64,000 nt of DNA from Camellia lanceoleosa (GCA_025200525.1 JANUSC010000373.1:124001-188000); one strand, 5' to 3'. Positions 24,973 to 38,035 are shown, counted from the stretch's first letter. Notes: a model not told the origin generated them from the sequence alone. Program-made: numbers and translations.

Positions 24973-25380
24973 TTGGTATCAGAGCGTACCGGGTTCGAAT
25001 ACTTTGGGTACGTGGGAAGCGATTATTATCACAATGGGTTTGTCTCGCTTGATAGAGACTTAGATGTAGTGTCATATGCTATGTGTTTATGTGATAACAT
25101 GTTTATGTGACTATTTGGGTATGGGATTTAATTTCTAGGATGTTGATTGGATCCTTGGGTTTCTGGGAGTCTTGTTGGAAAAGCACTTGATCAATGTTGT
25201 TTCTAACCGGAACTCTAGTAACGCCTCGGGACTATCATTATCTGAAAATGAAATTCGTAATTACTTACGTGATTATGTGCTTACGTGGAGTGAATTACTG
25301 TTGTCCATGTATTAGGACGTGAGTGTTATAGCTTCGGCACATTTGTGAATGTGCTAATGGTCTTGGTTACCTTTATTAGG
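24973..25380 (+). mobile_element. PBS and leader of element D
   Basis: Spacer ACT, then intact PBS TGGTATCAGAGC at 24976-24987, then about 390 bp of leader colinear with that of element C and with the stub of element A. It ends at the gag start codon at 25381. Confidence 0.85.
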
Positions 25381-26420
25381 ATGTTAGGACAAGGACGTGG
25401 TAGGCGTGGCAGGCGTGGTAGGAAGGAGATGCCTTTACCGGATGATATTCCGGCAGTGCAGGAGGGAGTTGGTCAGGCTAACGTGGCCGAGCCAGCGGGT
25501 CGGCAGGCTATGAGTGCCTTGGCCAGAGAGATAGCAGGAGCTTTGGGTATTCTCGTAGTCAATCGTTCAGTTCTCGCTGTCGAGGCAGGGCCTTCTTTCT
25601 TGAAAAGGGAGTTCTTCCGGTCTAATCCGGACGAATTTGTTGGGGATCCGAAGGAGCTGCTTAAGGCTGACGAGTGGTTGGAACAGATGGAGAAGACGTT
25701 CCAGATGCTTGGCATCAAGGACGGGGCTTTAAAGGTGACCTTGGCATCCTTCCAACTGAAGGGAGATGTGGGTCAATGGTGGAAGTACGAGAAGGGTAGT
25801 GTTGGTGGTGCATGGGAGGCTTTTGTGAATACCTTCCAGGAGAAGTTTTTGTCTTCAGCTACGAGGGAGAAGCTGAGAGAGCAATTCTGCCGGCTTAAAC
25901 AGCAGGGCTTGTCAGTGGCCGAGTTTGAGGCTACTTTTACTAGTCTGTCCAGGTTTGCACCTGACTTGTGGCGTCCGAGGAACGCTGTTGCTTTGAGTTT
26001 GAGCGGAAGTTGAGGCGTGCACTCAAGTTCAGGGTTGGAGGATCGTTTATCCGAGAGTATAGACGTTTGGTGGATGCTGCAGCTCATATGGAGGTTATGA
26101 TGCAGGAGGAGGAGGAAGAGCAGAGAGGCTCCAAGAGGAGCCAAGATGGTCAGGGTGATAGAAGGAGACAGAGGGGTTCTAACCCCCAGCAGTCTCAGGG
26201 TGGTTTGGTTAGATCGAACTTTCCAGTGCCGAGTGCCGGCTCCGGGAGAGGTAGTCAGGGAGGCTTGACTTGTTTTGCATGTGGCTAGCCGGGTCACAAG
26301 TCTTCGGTTTGCCCGCAGAAGAGAGGGGGTCAGCGAGCTGCTTCTTCTTTAGCTAGACCTCAGGGCCAAAGTCAGGGCAGGGGCCAGCCTTTGTCTTGCT
26401 ATTAGTGTGGTCAGCCTAGA
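25381..26420 (+). pseudogene. gag D: second gypsy gag, frameshifted and truncated
   Basis: ATG at 25381 opens a Gly/Arg-rich N-terminus (LGQGRGRRGRRGRKEM). The core domain includes GPSFLKREFFRSNP, ADEWLEQMEKTF, GQWWKYEK and FEATFTSLSRFAPDL. A 1-bp deletion near 25965-25970, in the GAACTTGTGG stretch that gag C keeps, ends the first frame at 26013. The second frame (about 25968 on) continues with CFEFERKLRRAL, GGSFIREYRRLVDAAAHME and EEEEEQRGS. It meets TAG at 26286 inside the first zinc knuckle (CFACG-stop-PGHKSSVC) and TAG at about 26402 inside the second, both at positions where CAG is expected. The gene is cut off by satellite at about 26420, within the second knuckle. It is close to gag C but not identical. 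Confidence 0.88.
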
Positions 26421-26692
26421 CAGATAAGAGATTAAAATTGAACTAATAATAAAATCTAGACAAAAATTTGCACAGATAGGGAAAAAAAAATTGAACAGAT
26501 AGTCAGGATTTTTGAATATATAGACAAAAAATAATAATTAAACACTTAAATGTGAATTTGAACATACAGAAAAAAAATTCAACAGATAAATTAAGGAGTA
26601 AAATTGAAAACAAAATGTCTTTCAAAACAAATAAAAAGACTTCTCACCAAATTATTTTACTCAATGCCTGCATAGGACCATCAGGGGAGAAG
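26421..26692 (-). repeat. Satellite block IV, minus orientation (partial monomer)
   Basis: A 272-bp piece of monomer follows gag D. The junction has short microhomology (AGACAGAT). It ends at GGGGAGAAG, where the array switches to plus orientation. Confidence 0.93.
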
Positions 26693-29600
26693 ATTCAAAA
26701 ATCTTGACTATATGTTCAATTTTTTTCCCTATCTATGCAAATTTTTGTCTAGATTTTATTATCAGTTCAATTTTAATCTATTATCTGCTCAAATATCTAT
26801 CCAAAATTTCTTATCCTGCTCAACAAACCACCACAATCTTCAATTTATTTTTATCTGCTCAATTTTGTTATCTGCTGAAATACACCAAACCAGATCTGCT
26901 CTAATCTTTCTTTCTCTCTTGTTCTTACTCTCTATCTCGGAATTCTTTCTCAAATATAATCCAATATATATATCTGTTCTATTTTTTATTATTATTTCCA
27001 TCGACTTAATTTTTATTTTTATTTTTGGTTCATTTACAACTTTCAAGGCAATTTGTTTCATCATACAACAACAACAAAGATCAAGAACTTAAAAAAAAAA
27101 AAAAAAAGAGAAATTGGATCTGCGGTGTTTGAAGAAAAATATCATCCATAAGGAGTCGGATCAATGGAGTCTTCTCCTCCGATGGTCCTCTCAGATATAT
27201 TGAGTAAAATAATTTAGAGAGAAGTCTTTTGTTTGTTTTGAAAGACGCTTTTGTTTTCAATTTTACTCATTAATTTAAGTCATGAATTTTTTTCTTTATA
27301 TGTTCAAATTTACATTTAAGTGCTTAATTATTATTTTTTGTCTATATATTCAAAATCTTAACTATCTGCTCAATTTTTTTTTTCCTATCTGTGCAAATTT
27401 TTGTCTACATTTTATTATCACTCAATTTTAATCTCTTATCTATTCAAATATCTATCCAAAATTTCTTATCCTGCTCAACAAACCACCACAATCTTCAATT
27501 TATTTTTATCCTGCTCAATTTTATTATCTATTGAAATACACCAAACCAGATCTCAAGGTAATTTTTTCTCTCTCTCTTATTCTTTCTCTCTATCTGTTGA
27601 AATTCTTTCTCAAATATAATCCAAAGATATATATATATATATAGATCTGTTTCTATTTTTTATTATTATTTCTATCACTTAATTTTTAATTTTTTTCGCT
27701 CATTTACAACTATCTCTGCAATTTGTTTCATCACACAACAACAACAAAGATCAACAACTTAAAAAAAAAATGGATCAATTGGATCTGTGTGCTTGAAGAA
27801 AAAAAACTGTCCATAAGGGGCTGGATCAATTGAGTCTTCTCCTCCGATGGTCCTCTCGCAGTAATGAGTAAAATAATTTGATGAGAAGTCTTTTTGTTTG
27901 TTTTTAAAGACATTTTTTTTCAACTTTACTCCTTAATTTATCTCGGAATTTTTTTCTATATATTCAATTTTACATTTAAGTGTTTAATTATTATTTTTTT
28001 TTGTCTATATATTCAAAAATCTTGACTATCTGGTCAATTTTTTCCTTATCTATGCAAATGTTTGACTAGATTTTATTATCAATTCATTTTTACTCTATTA
28101 TCTGCTCAAATATCTATCTAAAATTTCTTATCTGCTCAACAAACCACCACAATCTTCAATTTATTTTTATCTCATTCAATTTTATTATCTGCTGAAATAC
28201 ACCAAACCAGATCTGCTGTAATCTTTCTTTCTCTCCTCTTGTTCTTTCTCTCTATCTATTGAAATTCTTTCTCAAATATAATCCAAGATATATATATACC
28301 GTTTCTATTTTTTTTATTATTTCTATCTACTTAATTTTTAATTTTTTTAGTTCATTTACAACTATCTGCTGTAATTGCTTCATCATACAACAACAACAAA
28401 GATCAAGAACTTTAAAAAAAAAAATTGATGTGTGTGCTTGCGTAAAAAAAACTTTCCATAAGGAGTTGGATCAATGGAGTCTTCTCTCGATGGTCTTCAT
28501 GCATATCGAGTAAAATAATTTGAAGAGAAGTCTTTTGTTTGTTTTGAAAGACGCTTTGTTTTCAATTTTACTCCTTAATTTAGTCGTTGAATTTTTTCTT
28601 TATATGTTCAAATTTACATTTAAGTGCTTAATTTTTATTTTTTTCTATATATTCCAAAATCTTGACTATCTATTCAATTTTTTTCCCTATCTGCATAAAT
28701 TTTTGTCTACATTTTGTTATCGCTCAATTTTAATCTCTTATATATTCAAATATCTATCTAAAATTTCTTATCTGCTCAACAAACCAAATACAACCTTCAA
28801 TTTATTTTTATCTGCTCAATTTTATTATCTCTGCTGAAATACACCAAACCAGATCTGTTGTAATTTTTCTTTCTTTCTCTCTTGTTCTTTCTCTCTATCT
28901 CTGAAATTCTTTCTCAAATATAATCCAAGATATATATATATACATCGTTTCTATTTTTATTATTATTTCTATCTCGATTTATTTTAATTTTTTTCGATTC
29001 ATTTACAACTATCTCAAGGTAATTTGTTTCATCACACAACAACAACAAAGATCAACAACTTAAAAAAAAATGGATCAATTGATCTCAGGTGCTTGAAGAA
29101 AAAAACTGCCCATAAGGGGTCGGATCAATTGAGTCTTCCTCCGATGGTCCTCTTCGCAGTAATGAGTAAAATAATTTGGTGAGAAGTCTTTTGTTTGTTT
29201 TAAAGACATTTTCTTTTTCAACTTTACTCCTTAATTTATCTGCTGAATTTTTTTTTCTATATATTCAAATTTACATTTAAGTGTTTAATTATTATTTTTT
29301 GTCTATATATTCAAAAATCTTGACTATCTCGGGTCAATTTTTTCCTTATCTATGCAAATGTTTGACTAGATTTTATTATCAATTCATTTTTACTCTATTA
29401 TCTGCTCAAATATCTATCTAAAATTTCTTATCTGCTCAACAAACCACCATAATCTTCAATTTATTTTTATCTCATCTAATTTTATTATCTGCTGAAATAC
29501 ACCAAACCAGATCTCAAGGTAATCTTTTCTTTCTCTCCTCTTGTTCTTTCTCTCTATCTCATGAAATTCTTTCTCAAATATAATCCAAGATATATATATA

Positions 29601-31477
29601 CCGTTTCTATTTTTTTATTATTTCTATCTCGCTAAATTTTTAATTTTTTAGTTCATTTACAACTATCTCTGCAATTTGTTTCATCATACAACAACAACAA
29701 AGATCAAGAACTTTAAAAAAAAAAAAATTGGATGTGTGCTTGCGTAAAAAAAACTTTCCATAAGGAGTCGGATCAATGGAGTCTTCTCCTCGATGGTCTT
29801 CATGCATATTGGGTAAAATAATTTGGAGCGAAGTCTTTTGTTTGTTTTGAAAGACGCTTTTGTTTTCAATTTTACTCCTTAATTTAGCTTGAATTTTTTC
29901 TTTATATGTTCAAATTTACATTTAAGTGCTTAATTTTTTTTTTTTTGTCTATATATTTCAAAATCTTGACTATCTATTCAATTTTTTTTCCTATCTCGTG
30001 CAAATTTTTGTCTACATTTTATTATCGCTCAATTTTAATCTCTTATCTGCTCAAATATCTATCCACAATTTCTAACTGCTCAACAAACCACCACAATCTT
30101 CAATTTATTTTTATCTGTTCAATTTTATTATCTGTTGAAATACACCAAACCAAGATCTGTTGCAATCTTTCTTTCTCTCTCTCTCTTGTTCTTTCTCTCT
30201 ATCTGTTGAAATTCTTTCTCAAATATAATCCAATACATGTATATAGATCTGTTCTATTTTTTATTATTATTTCTATCTGATTTATTTTTAATTTTTCTCA
30301 GTTCATTTACAACTATCTGTTGCAATTTGTTTCATCACACAACAACTACAAAGATCAACAACTTTTTTTAAAAAAAAATGGATCAATTGGATCTGTGTGC
30401 TTGAAGAAAAAAAAACTATCCATAAGGGGCTGGATCAATTGAGTCTTCTCCTTCGATGGTCCATTGCAGGCAATGAGTAAAATAATTTGGTGAGAAGTCT
30501 TTTTGTTTGTTTTTAATGACATTTTTTTTTTCAATTTTACTCCTTAATTTATCTGTTGAATTTTTTTTCTATATGTTCAAATTTACATTTAAGTGTTTAA
30601 TTATTATTTTTTTGTCTACATATTCAAAAATCTTGGCTATCTGGTCAATTTTTTCCTTATCTGTGCAAATTTTTGTCTAGATTTTATTATCAGTTCAATT
30701 TTAATCTATTATCTGTTCAAATATCTACCCAAAATTTGTTATCTGTTCAACAAACCAGTCACAATCTTCAATTTATTTTTTTCTGTTCAATTTTATTATC
30801 TGTTGAAATACACCAAACCAGGATCTGCTGTAATCTTTTCTTTCTCTCTCTTGTTCTTTCTCTCTATCGCTTGAAATTCTTTCTCAAATATAATCCAAGA
30901 TATATATATCTCGTTCTATTTTTTTATTATTTCTATCTCGCTTAATTTTTAATTTTTTTTAGTTCATTTATAACTATCTATTGCAATTTGTTTCATCATA
31001 CAACAACAACAAAGATCAAGAACTTAAATAAAAAAAAAATTAGATGTGTGCTTGAAGAAAAAACTTTCCATAAGGAGTCGATCAATGGAGTCTTCTCCTC
31101 CGATGGTCCTCTCGCAGATATTGAGTAAAATAATTTGGAGAGAAGCCTTTTTGTTTCTTTTGAAAGACATTTTGTTTTCAGCTTTTACTCATTAATTTAG
31201 TGTTGAATTTTTTTCTTTATATGTTCAAATTTACATTTAAGAGTTTAATTATTATTTTTTGTCAATATATTCAAAAATCTTGACTATCTGCTCAATTTTT
31301 TTCCCTATCTCGTGCAAATTTTGTCTACATTTTATTATCGCTCAATTTTAATCTCTTATCTGCTCAAATATCTATCCATAATTTCTTATCTGCTCAACAA
31401 ACCACGCCATCTTCAATTTATTTTATCTCTGCTCAATTTTATTATCTGCTGAAATATACCAAACCGTAATCATGAAA

Positions 31478-31509
<32 letters not shown>

Positions 31510-33666
31510 CTATCTGCTGAAATTCTTTGACAAATATAATCCATTATATATATATATATATATCTGTTCTACTTTTTATTATTATTTCTATCTGCTTAAT
31601 TTTTAATTTTTTTTGGTTCATTTACAACTATATGCTGCAATTTGCTTCATCATACAACAACAACAAAGATCAACAACTTTAAAATAAAAAATAAAAAAAA
31701 GAGAAGAAATTGGATCTGTATGCTTGAAGAAAAAAACGCCCATAAGGAGTCGATCAATCTGAGTCTTCTCCGTGATGGTCCTCTCGCAGTATTGAGTAAA
31801 ATAATTTGGAGAGAAGTCTTTTATTTGTTTTGAAAAACGCTTTTGTTTTCAATTTTCCTCTTTAATTTATCTCATGAATTTTTTTAAGTGTTTAATTATT
31901 ATTTTTTTATCTATATATTCAAAAATCTAGACTATCAGTTCAATTTTTTTCCTACCTATGCAACTTTTTGTCTACATTTTATTATCAGTTCAATTTTAAT
32001 CTCTTATCTGTTCAAATATCTATCCAAAATTTCTTATCTGTTCAACAAACTAGTCACAAACTTCAATTTATTTTTATCTGTTCAATTTTATTATCTGTTG
32101 AAATACATCAAACCCAGATCTGTTACAATCTTTCTTTCTCTCTCTCTCTCTCTTGTTTTTTCTCTCTATTAGTTGAAATTCTTCCTCAAATATAATCCAG
32201 TATATATGTATATATCTGTTCTATTTTTTATTATTATTATTTCTATCTACGTAATTTTTAATTTTTTTTGGTTCATTTACATTTATCTGTTGTAGTTTTT
32301 TCATAATAGAACAACAACAAAGATCAACAACTTTAAAAAAAAAAAAAAAGAAATTGGATCTGTGTGCTTGAAGAAAAATAACTGTTCATAAGGAGTTGGA
32401 TCATTGGAGTCTCCTCCTCTGATGGTCCTCTACAGGCATTGAGTAAAATAATTTGGTGAGAAGCCTTTTTGTTTGTTTTGAAAAACGTTTTGTTTTCAAT
32501 TTTACTCCTTAATTTAGCTGTTGTATTTTTTTTATATGTTCAAATTTACACTTAAGTGTTTAATTATTATTATTTTGTCTATATATTTAAAAATCTTGAC
32601 TATCTTTTCAATTTTTTCCCCTATATGTGCAAATATTTGTCTAAATTTTATTATCAGTTAAATTTTAATCTCTTATCTGTTCGAATATCTATCCAAAATT
32701 TCTTATCAGTTCAACAAACTAGTCACAATCTTCAATTTATTTTTATCTGTTCAATTTTATTATCTATTGAAATACACCAAACCAGGATCTGTTCTAATCT
32801 TTCTTTCTCTTCTTCTTTCTCTATCTCGTTGAAATTCTTTCTCAAATATAATCCAGTATATATATATGTATATATATCGGTTCTATTTATTATTATTATT
32901 TTTATCTGCTTAATTTTTAATTTTTTTTGGTTCATTTACAACTATCTATTGTAATTTGTTTCATCATACAAGAATAACAAAGATCAACAACTTAAAAAAA
33001 AAAAAAAAAAAAAAAAAAATATGAGAAATTGGATCTGTGTGCTTGAAGAAAAAATAGTGTCCATAAGGAGCTGGATCAATGGAGTCTTCTCCTCTGATGG
33101 TCCTCTGCAGGCATTGAGTAAAATAATTTGGTGTGAAGTCTTTTTGTTTGTTTTGAAAGACGTTTTGTTTTCAATTTTACTCCTTAATTTATCTGTTGAA
33201 TTTTTTTTTCTATATGTTCAAAATTACATTTAAGTGTTTAATTATTATTTTTTGTCCATATATTCAAAAATCTTGACTATCTGGTCATTTTTTTTCCCTA
33301 TCTATGCAAATTTTCGTCTAGATTTTATTATCAGTTCAATTTTAATCTCTTATCTGTTGAAATATCTATCCAAAATTTCTTATTTGTTCAACAAACCAGT
33401 CACAATCTTCAATTTATTTTTATCTGTTCAATTTTATTATCTGTTGAAATACACCAAACCAGGATCTCTTGAAATCTTTCTTTCTCTCTCTCTTGTTCTT
33501 TCTCTCTATCTGTTGAAATTCTTTCTCAAATATAATACAGTATATATATATATCTGATCTATTTTTTATTATTATTTCTATCTGCTTAATTTTTAATTTT
33601 TTTTGGTTCGTTTACAACTATTAGTTGCAATTTGTTTCACCATACAACAACAACAAAGATCAACAA

Positions 33667-33709
<43 letters not shown>

Positions 33710-35931
33710 AAAAAAATGGAGAAATTGGATCTGTGTGCTTGAAGAAAAAAAACTGTCCGTAAGGAGCTGGAGCAATGGAGTCTTCTCCTCTGATGGTCCT
33801 CTGCAGGCATTGAGTAAAATAATTTGGAGGGAAGTCTTTTTGTCTGTTTTGAAAGACGTTTTGTTTTCAATTTTACTCCTTAACTAAGCTGTTGATTTTT
33901 TTTTTTTATATGTTCAAATTTACATTTAAGTGTTTCATTATTATTTTTTTGTATATATATTCAAAAATCTTGACTATCTGTTGAATTTTTTCCCCTATCT
34001 ATGCAAATATTTGCCTAAATTTTATTATCGGCTAAATTTTGATCTCTTATCTGTTCAAATATCTATCCAAAATTTCTTATCTGCTCAACAAACCGCCATA
34101 ATCTTCAATTTATTCCTATCTATTCAATTTTATTATCGCTGAAATACACCAAACCAGATCTCTGCAATCTTTCTTTCTCTCCCTCTTGTTATTTCTCTCT
34201 ATCTGTTGAAATTCTTCCTCAAATATAATCCAGTATATGTGTATATGTTCTATTTTTTATTATTATTTCTATCAGCTTAATTTTTAATTTTTTTTGGTTC
34301 ATTTACAACTATATATTGCGATTTGTTTCATCACACAACAACAACAAAGATCAACAACTTTAAAAAAAAAAAAATAGGAGAAATTGGATTTGTGTGCTTG
34401 AAGAAAAAAAACTGTCCATAAGGAGCTGGATCAATGGATTCTTCTCCTCCGATGGTCCTCTGCAGACATTGAGTAAAATAATTTGGTGAGAAGTCTTTTT
34501 GTTTGTTTTGAAGGACGTTTTGTTTTCAATTTTACTCCTTAATTTATCTATTGAATTTTTTTTTCTATATGTTCAAATTTACATTTAAGTGTTTAATTAT
34601 TATTTTTTTGTCCATATATTAAAAAATCTTGACTATCTGGTCAATTTTTCTCCCTATCTGCACAAATTTTTGTCTAGATTTTATTATCAGTTCAATTTTA
34701 ATCTCTTATCCGTTCAAATATCTATCCAAAATTTCTTATCTGTTCAACAAACCAGTCACAGTGTTCAATTTATTTTTATCTGTTCAATTTTATTATCAGT
34801 TGAAATACACCAAACCAGGATCTGTTGCAATATTTCTTTCTCTCTCTCGTGTTCTTTCTCTCTATCTATTGAAATTCTTTCTCAAATATAATCCAGTATA
34901 TATATATAAATATATATCTGTTCTATTTTTTATTATTATTTCTATCTGCTTAATTTTTAATTTTTTTTGGTTCATTTACGACTATCTGTTACAATTTGTT
35001 TCATCATACAACAACAACAAAGATCAACAACTTTAAAAAAGAAAAAAGAGGAGAAATTGATCTCAGGTGCTTGAACAAAAACTGGCCCATAAGGACCAGG
35101 ATCAATGGAGTCTTCTCCTCTGATGGTCCTCTACAGCCATTGAGTAAAATAATTTGAAGAGAAGTCTTTTTGTTTGTTTTGAAAGACGTTTTGTTTTCAA
35201 TTTTACTACTTAATTTAGCTGTTGAATTTTTTTTTTTTTTTTTGTAAGTTCAAATTTACATTTAAGTGTTTAATTATTATTTTTTTGTCTATATATTCAA
35301 AATCTTGACTATATGTTCCATTTTATTCCTATCTGCAAATTTCTCACATTTTATTATCAGTCAATTTTAATCTCCTATCTCATAAAATATCTATCCAAAA
35401 TTTCTTATCTGCTCAACAATCCAAATACGCCTTCAATTTATTTTTATCTGCTCAATTTTATTATCTCAGGAAATACACCAAACCAGATTTGTTCTAATCT
35501 TTCTTTCTCTCTCTCTTCTTCTTTCTCTCTATCTGTTGAAATTCTTTCTCAAATATAATCTAGTATATATATATATATATCTGTTCTATTTTTTATTATT
35601 ATTTCTTTCTGCTTAATTTTTAATTTTTTTTTTGGTTCATTTACAACTATCTGTTACAATTTGTTTTATCATACAACAACAGAGATCAACAACTTTAAAA
35701 AAAATGGGAGAAGTTGGATCTGTGTGCTTGAAGAAAAAATACTGTTCATAAGGAGCTGGATCAATGGAGTCTTCTCCTCCGATGGTCCACTGCAGGCCTT
35801 GAGTAAAATAATTTGGTGAGAAGTCTTTTTGTTTGTTTTGAAAGACGTTTTGTTTTCATTTTTACTCCTTAATTTATCTGTTGAATTTTTTTTTTCTATA
35901 TGTTCAAATTTACGTTCAAGTGTTTAATTAT
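26693..35931 (+). repeat. Satellite array block V-a, plus orientation (14 anchors)
   Basis: Anchors start at 27159, 27824, 28469, 29123, 29771, 30433, 31080, 31752, 32399, 33074, 33770, 34429, 35100 and 35759. Spacings range from 645 to 696 bp. The longest A-tract of the window lies near 33668-33707. Monomers between 26.7 and 31.9 kb carry many altered CTG/CAG-containing words; monomers near 32-35 kb are mostly standard. Element F interrupts the array at about 35932. No gene is present. Confidence 0.96.
27100..31750 (+). repeat. Dimeric higher-order repeat in block V (~1.31 kb)
   Basis: Two monomer types alternate. Type X (anchors 27824, 29123, 30433; spacings 1299 and 1310) has TGGATCAATTG after the A-tract, AAGGGG before the anchor, GATCAATTGAGTC as anchor and AGTAATGAG or GGCAATGAG downstream. 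Type Y (27159, 28469, 29771, 31080; spacings 1310, 1302 and 1309) has TTTCTTTATATG and, in most copies, AAGTGCTTAATT. Copies 28469 and 29771 also share GCTTGCGTAAAAAAAACTTT and CTTCATGCATAT. The order is Y-X-Y-X-Y-X-Y. Confidence 0.75.
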
Positions 35932-36543
35932 AATAATCCTTCCAAAAGGATCCAGCTACCTTCTCCCGAATATCGAAACACAACCATCTTTCAAACTCAA
36001 AACAACGACGCTCCTCTTGCCACCAACTCGAGCAAACCTTGACAAACTAACAAACCGCATCTCAAATCGTACACAGAGTATCATCCTCGACGAACTCCAA
36101 AATCGATCCTCAACCTTTCCCGAAAGGTATGAGGGAAATACTTGGCCAAAAGGCCTCGTAAAAGCAACCCACGTATACCTACATTATTCTTAGCATACTT
36201 CCACCAATAACTCAGATCACTCTTCAACCGAAAAGTCGCCAAAGAAACCCTCAACTCTTCATCTTCGACTCGAGCATATCAAGAGTCTTGGTAACTGCTT
36301 CCAACCAACTCTCGCCTCCAACGGTTTAGCCTCCCCACAAACTCGTGGATCGAGCGAAGAACTCCTTAGTAAGTTTGAGAGCATGCCTGTCGCCTCAAGG
36401 CGAGCTAGGAAGTCCTCAGATTGTTCTCACAATCTCACGTATGACATCTCGCCGACAATGATGTCAAGCAACGGCAGTACTAAAGGAACTGCAGTTCTTC
36501 CCACTCCTATCGCTTCAACCGCCTCTACTCCTCTTGTAGACAT
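35932..36543 (-). pseudogene. gag F: gypsy gag remnant, minus strand, truncated
   Basis: On the minus strand an ATG at 36543 (in the context AGGATGTCTACAAGAGGA) is placed as in gag C and D. Downstream the degraded frames still show the gag core: a W-L-E-A-V stretch, LATFRLKSDLSYWWKYAK, KYFPHTFRERL, FVSLSRFARV and a late piece with REKVAGSFWKDY. Several stops and frame changes separate these pieces. The remnant is cut by plus-oriented satellite at about 35932, before any zinc knuckle. It is clearly diverged from gag C and D, in agreement with its different LTR. Non-functional. Confidence 0.75.
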
Positions 36544-36976
36544 CCTATTAAGCACAAAGGCAAAACACACTTAGCACAAAACACAATAGCCTTCTCCGAG
36601 GCACACTCCACTCATCAAGGTTACAAGACACACTTAGTCTCGAATTTACATCTCTATTGCATATAATCATCAAGACAGATAAACACATAATTGAATCGAG
36701 TCCACAAAGATAGCCACTCATCCTGTAACTCTCAAGGAATTCCTATCAGAAACCACGTTGATCAGGCGTGTTTCCAAAAGGACCTCAAAGCAAGTTTACC
36801 GGCTATGAATACTATCCAGGAGACTGAATCCCATGCTCACATAAATGCAACACATAAGTCCTAGCTTTCATGATATCTATATGCAACGTCCTCACAATAC
36901 GTAGTAAACCCACTGTGGTAAAAACCACTTCCCACGAGCCCAAAGAATTCAAACCCGGCTAGCTCTGATACCAAGT
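36544..36976 (-). mobile_element. Leader and PBS of element F
   Basis: Untranslated leader (minus strand) between LTR F and the gag start. The PBS complement GCTCTGATACCA lies at 36962-36973, three bases from the LTR end, as in elements A and D. Nothing else is visible here. Confidence 0.82.
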
Positions 36977-37837
36977 TGTCACACCCCACTTTTATTAATC
37001 GAAGTCATTACCAAATTCATTAACTTAATTCAATTTAAGAGATAACATGCGGAAATAAACTCATACATTCAATCCGTAGAAGTGAATAACAATACTCTCA
37101 TTCGTATGCAAAGTAAATATTACATGAACATACTTAATAAATCGCCCTTGGGCTTACATCACTTAAGGTACAAGAAGAAGGGTGTAACCCTTTCACAACA
37201 ATGGCATTCCGCCAACATAACAGAGGCCCCGTGGCCAGTAAATAAATAGATCCAAATCTTGCAGCTCAACTTGTTTAACACCTGAAAAAAATTCAACAAC
37301 GTGGGATGAACATATAGTCCAGTAGGGAACTCAACATGATCCTCAACAATAACAACTTACAGATAGCTATGATCATGCCCACTCATTCTCGTACTAGAAT
37401 AGTAATGTGACAGTTTATACAAAATATATATGTATGAACTTTTTCAAAACAATCATTTCATTCAACGCTATAAGTTTATTCACCTTTCTTTTTCCTTTCA
37501 TTTCATTACCCCCATTCCCAATCTTTCATAACATTAATAATAACTTAGGAAATAATCTCACTAAGCCCGACACTCTCTTCCATTTTCCATACATACACAG
37601 ATGTACCTTTTCAAAACATGTTTACCCTTAAAACATTAGTCCTCCTTCCCCCTTTCCAAAAGACAAAATGACACTTTGGTTCATTTTCACTACTATCATA
37701 ACTATACATGCATAACTTTGTAAAAATATAAATTTACAACCCACCAACATGTATACAATCAATCAATGGAGTAACTCAGTCCTCCGAACTGTAACCAATC
37801 AAGTCCATGATATTTTCAGTTACAACGAAACAACTAC

Positions 37838-38035
37838 AATTCCACTTTGCTCTACTAGTCGTGCGCTTAGTAAGCCAAAGATATACTAAACTAACTACAA
37901 CCAACTTCGCTCTACTAGCTATGTGCATAGTAAGCCAAAAGTCCAGTTTACCAGGCGCTAGCTGGAAGGGTATGGTGCCTTCTATTATTAGCGCATACAG
38001 TTCTCCAGGCGCTAGCTGGAAGGTAACGGTACCTT
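37838..38035 (-). repeat. Short tandem duplications in LTR F
   Basis: Two imperfect copies of a block of about 70 bp (GCTCTACTAG ... AGTAAGCCAAA) are followed by two copies of a block of about 60 bp that begins CCAGGCGCTAGCTGGAAGG. Equivalent duplications occur in LTR G near 50970-51165. Confidence 0.6.

Noticed and set aside
35900..36574. Plus-strand open frames at 35900-36193 and 36383-36574
   Set aside because: The minus strand of the same region carries recognisable gag pieces continuing into a PBS and LTR. The plus frames are shadows.
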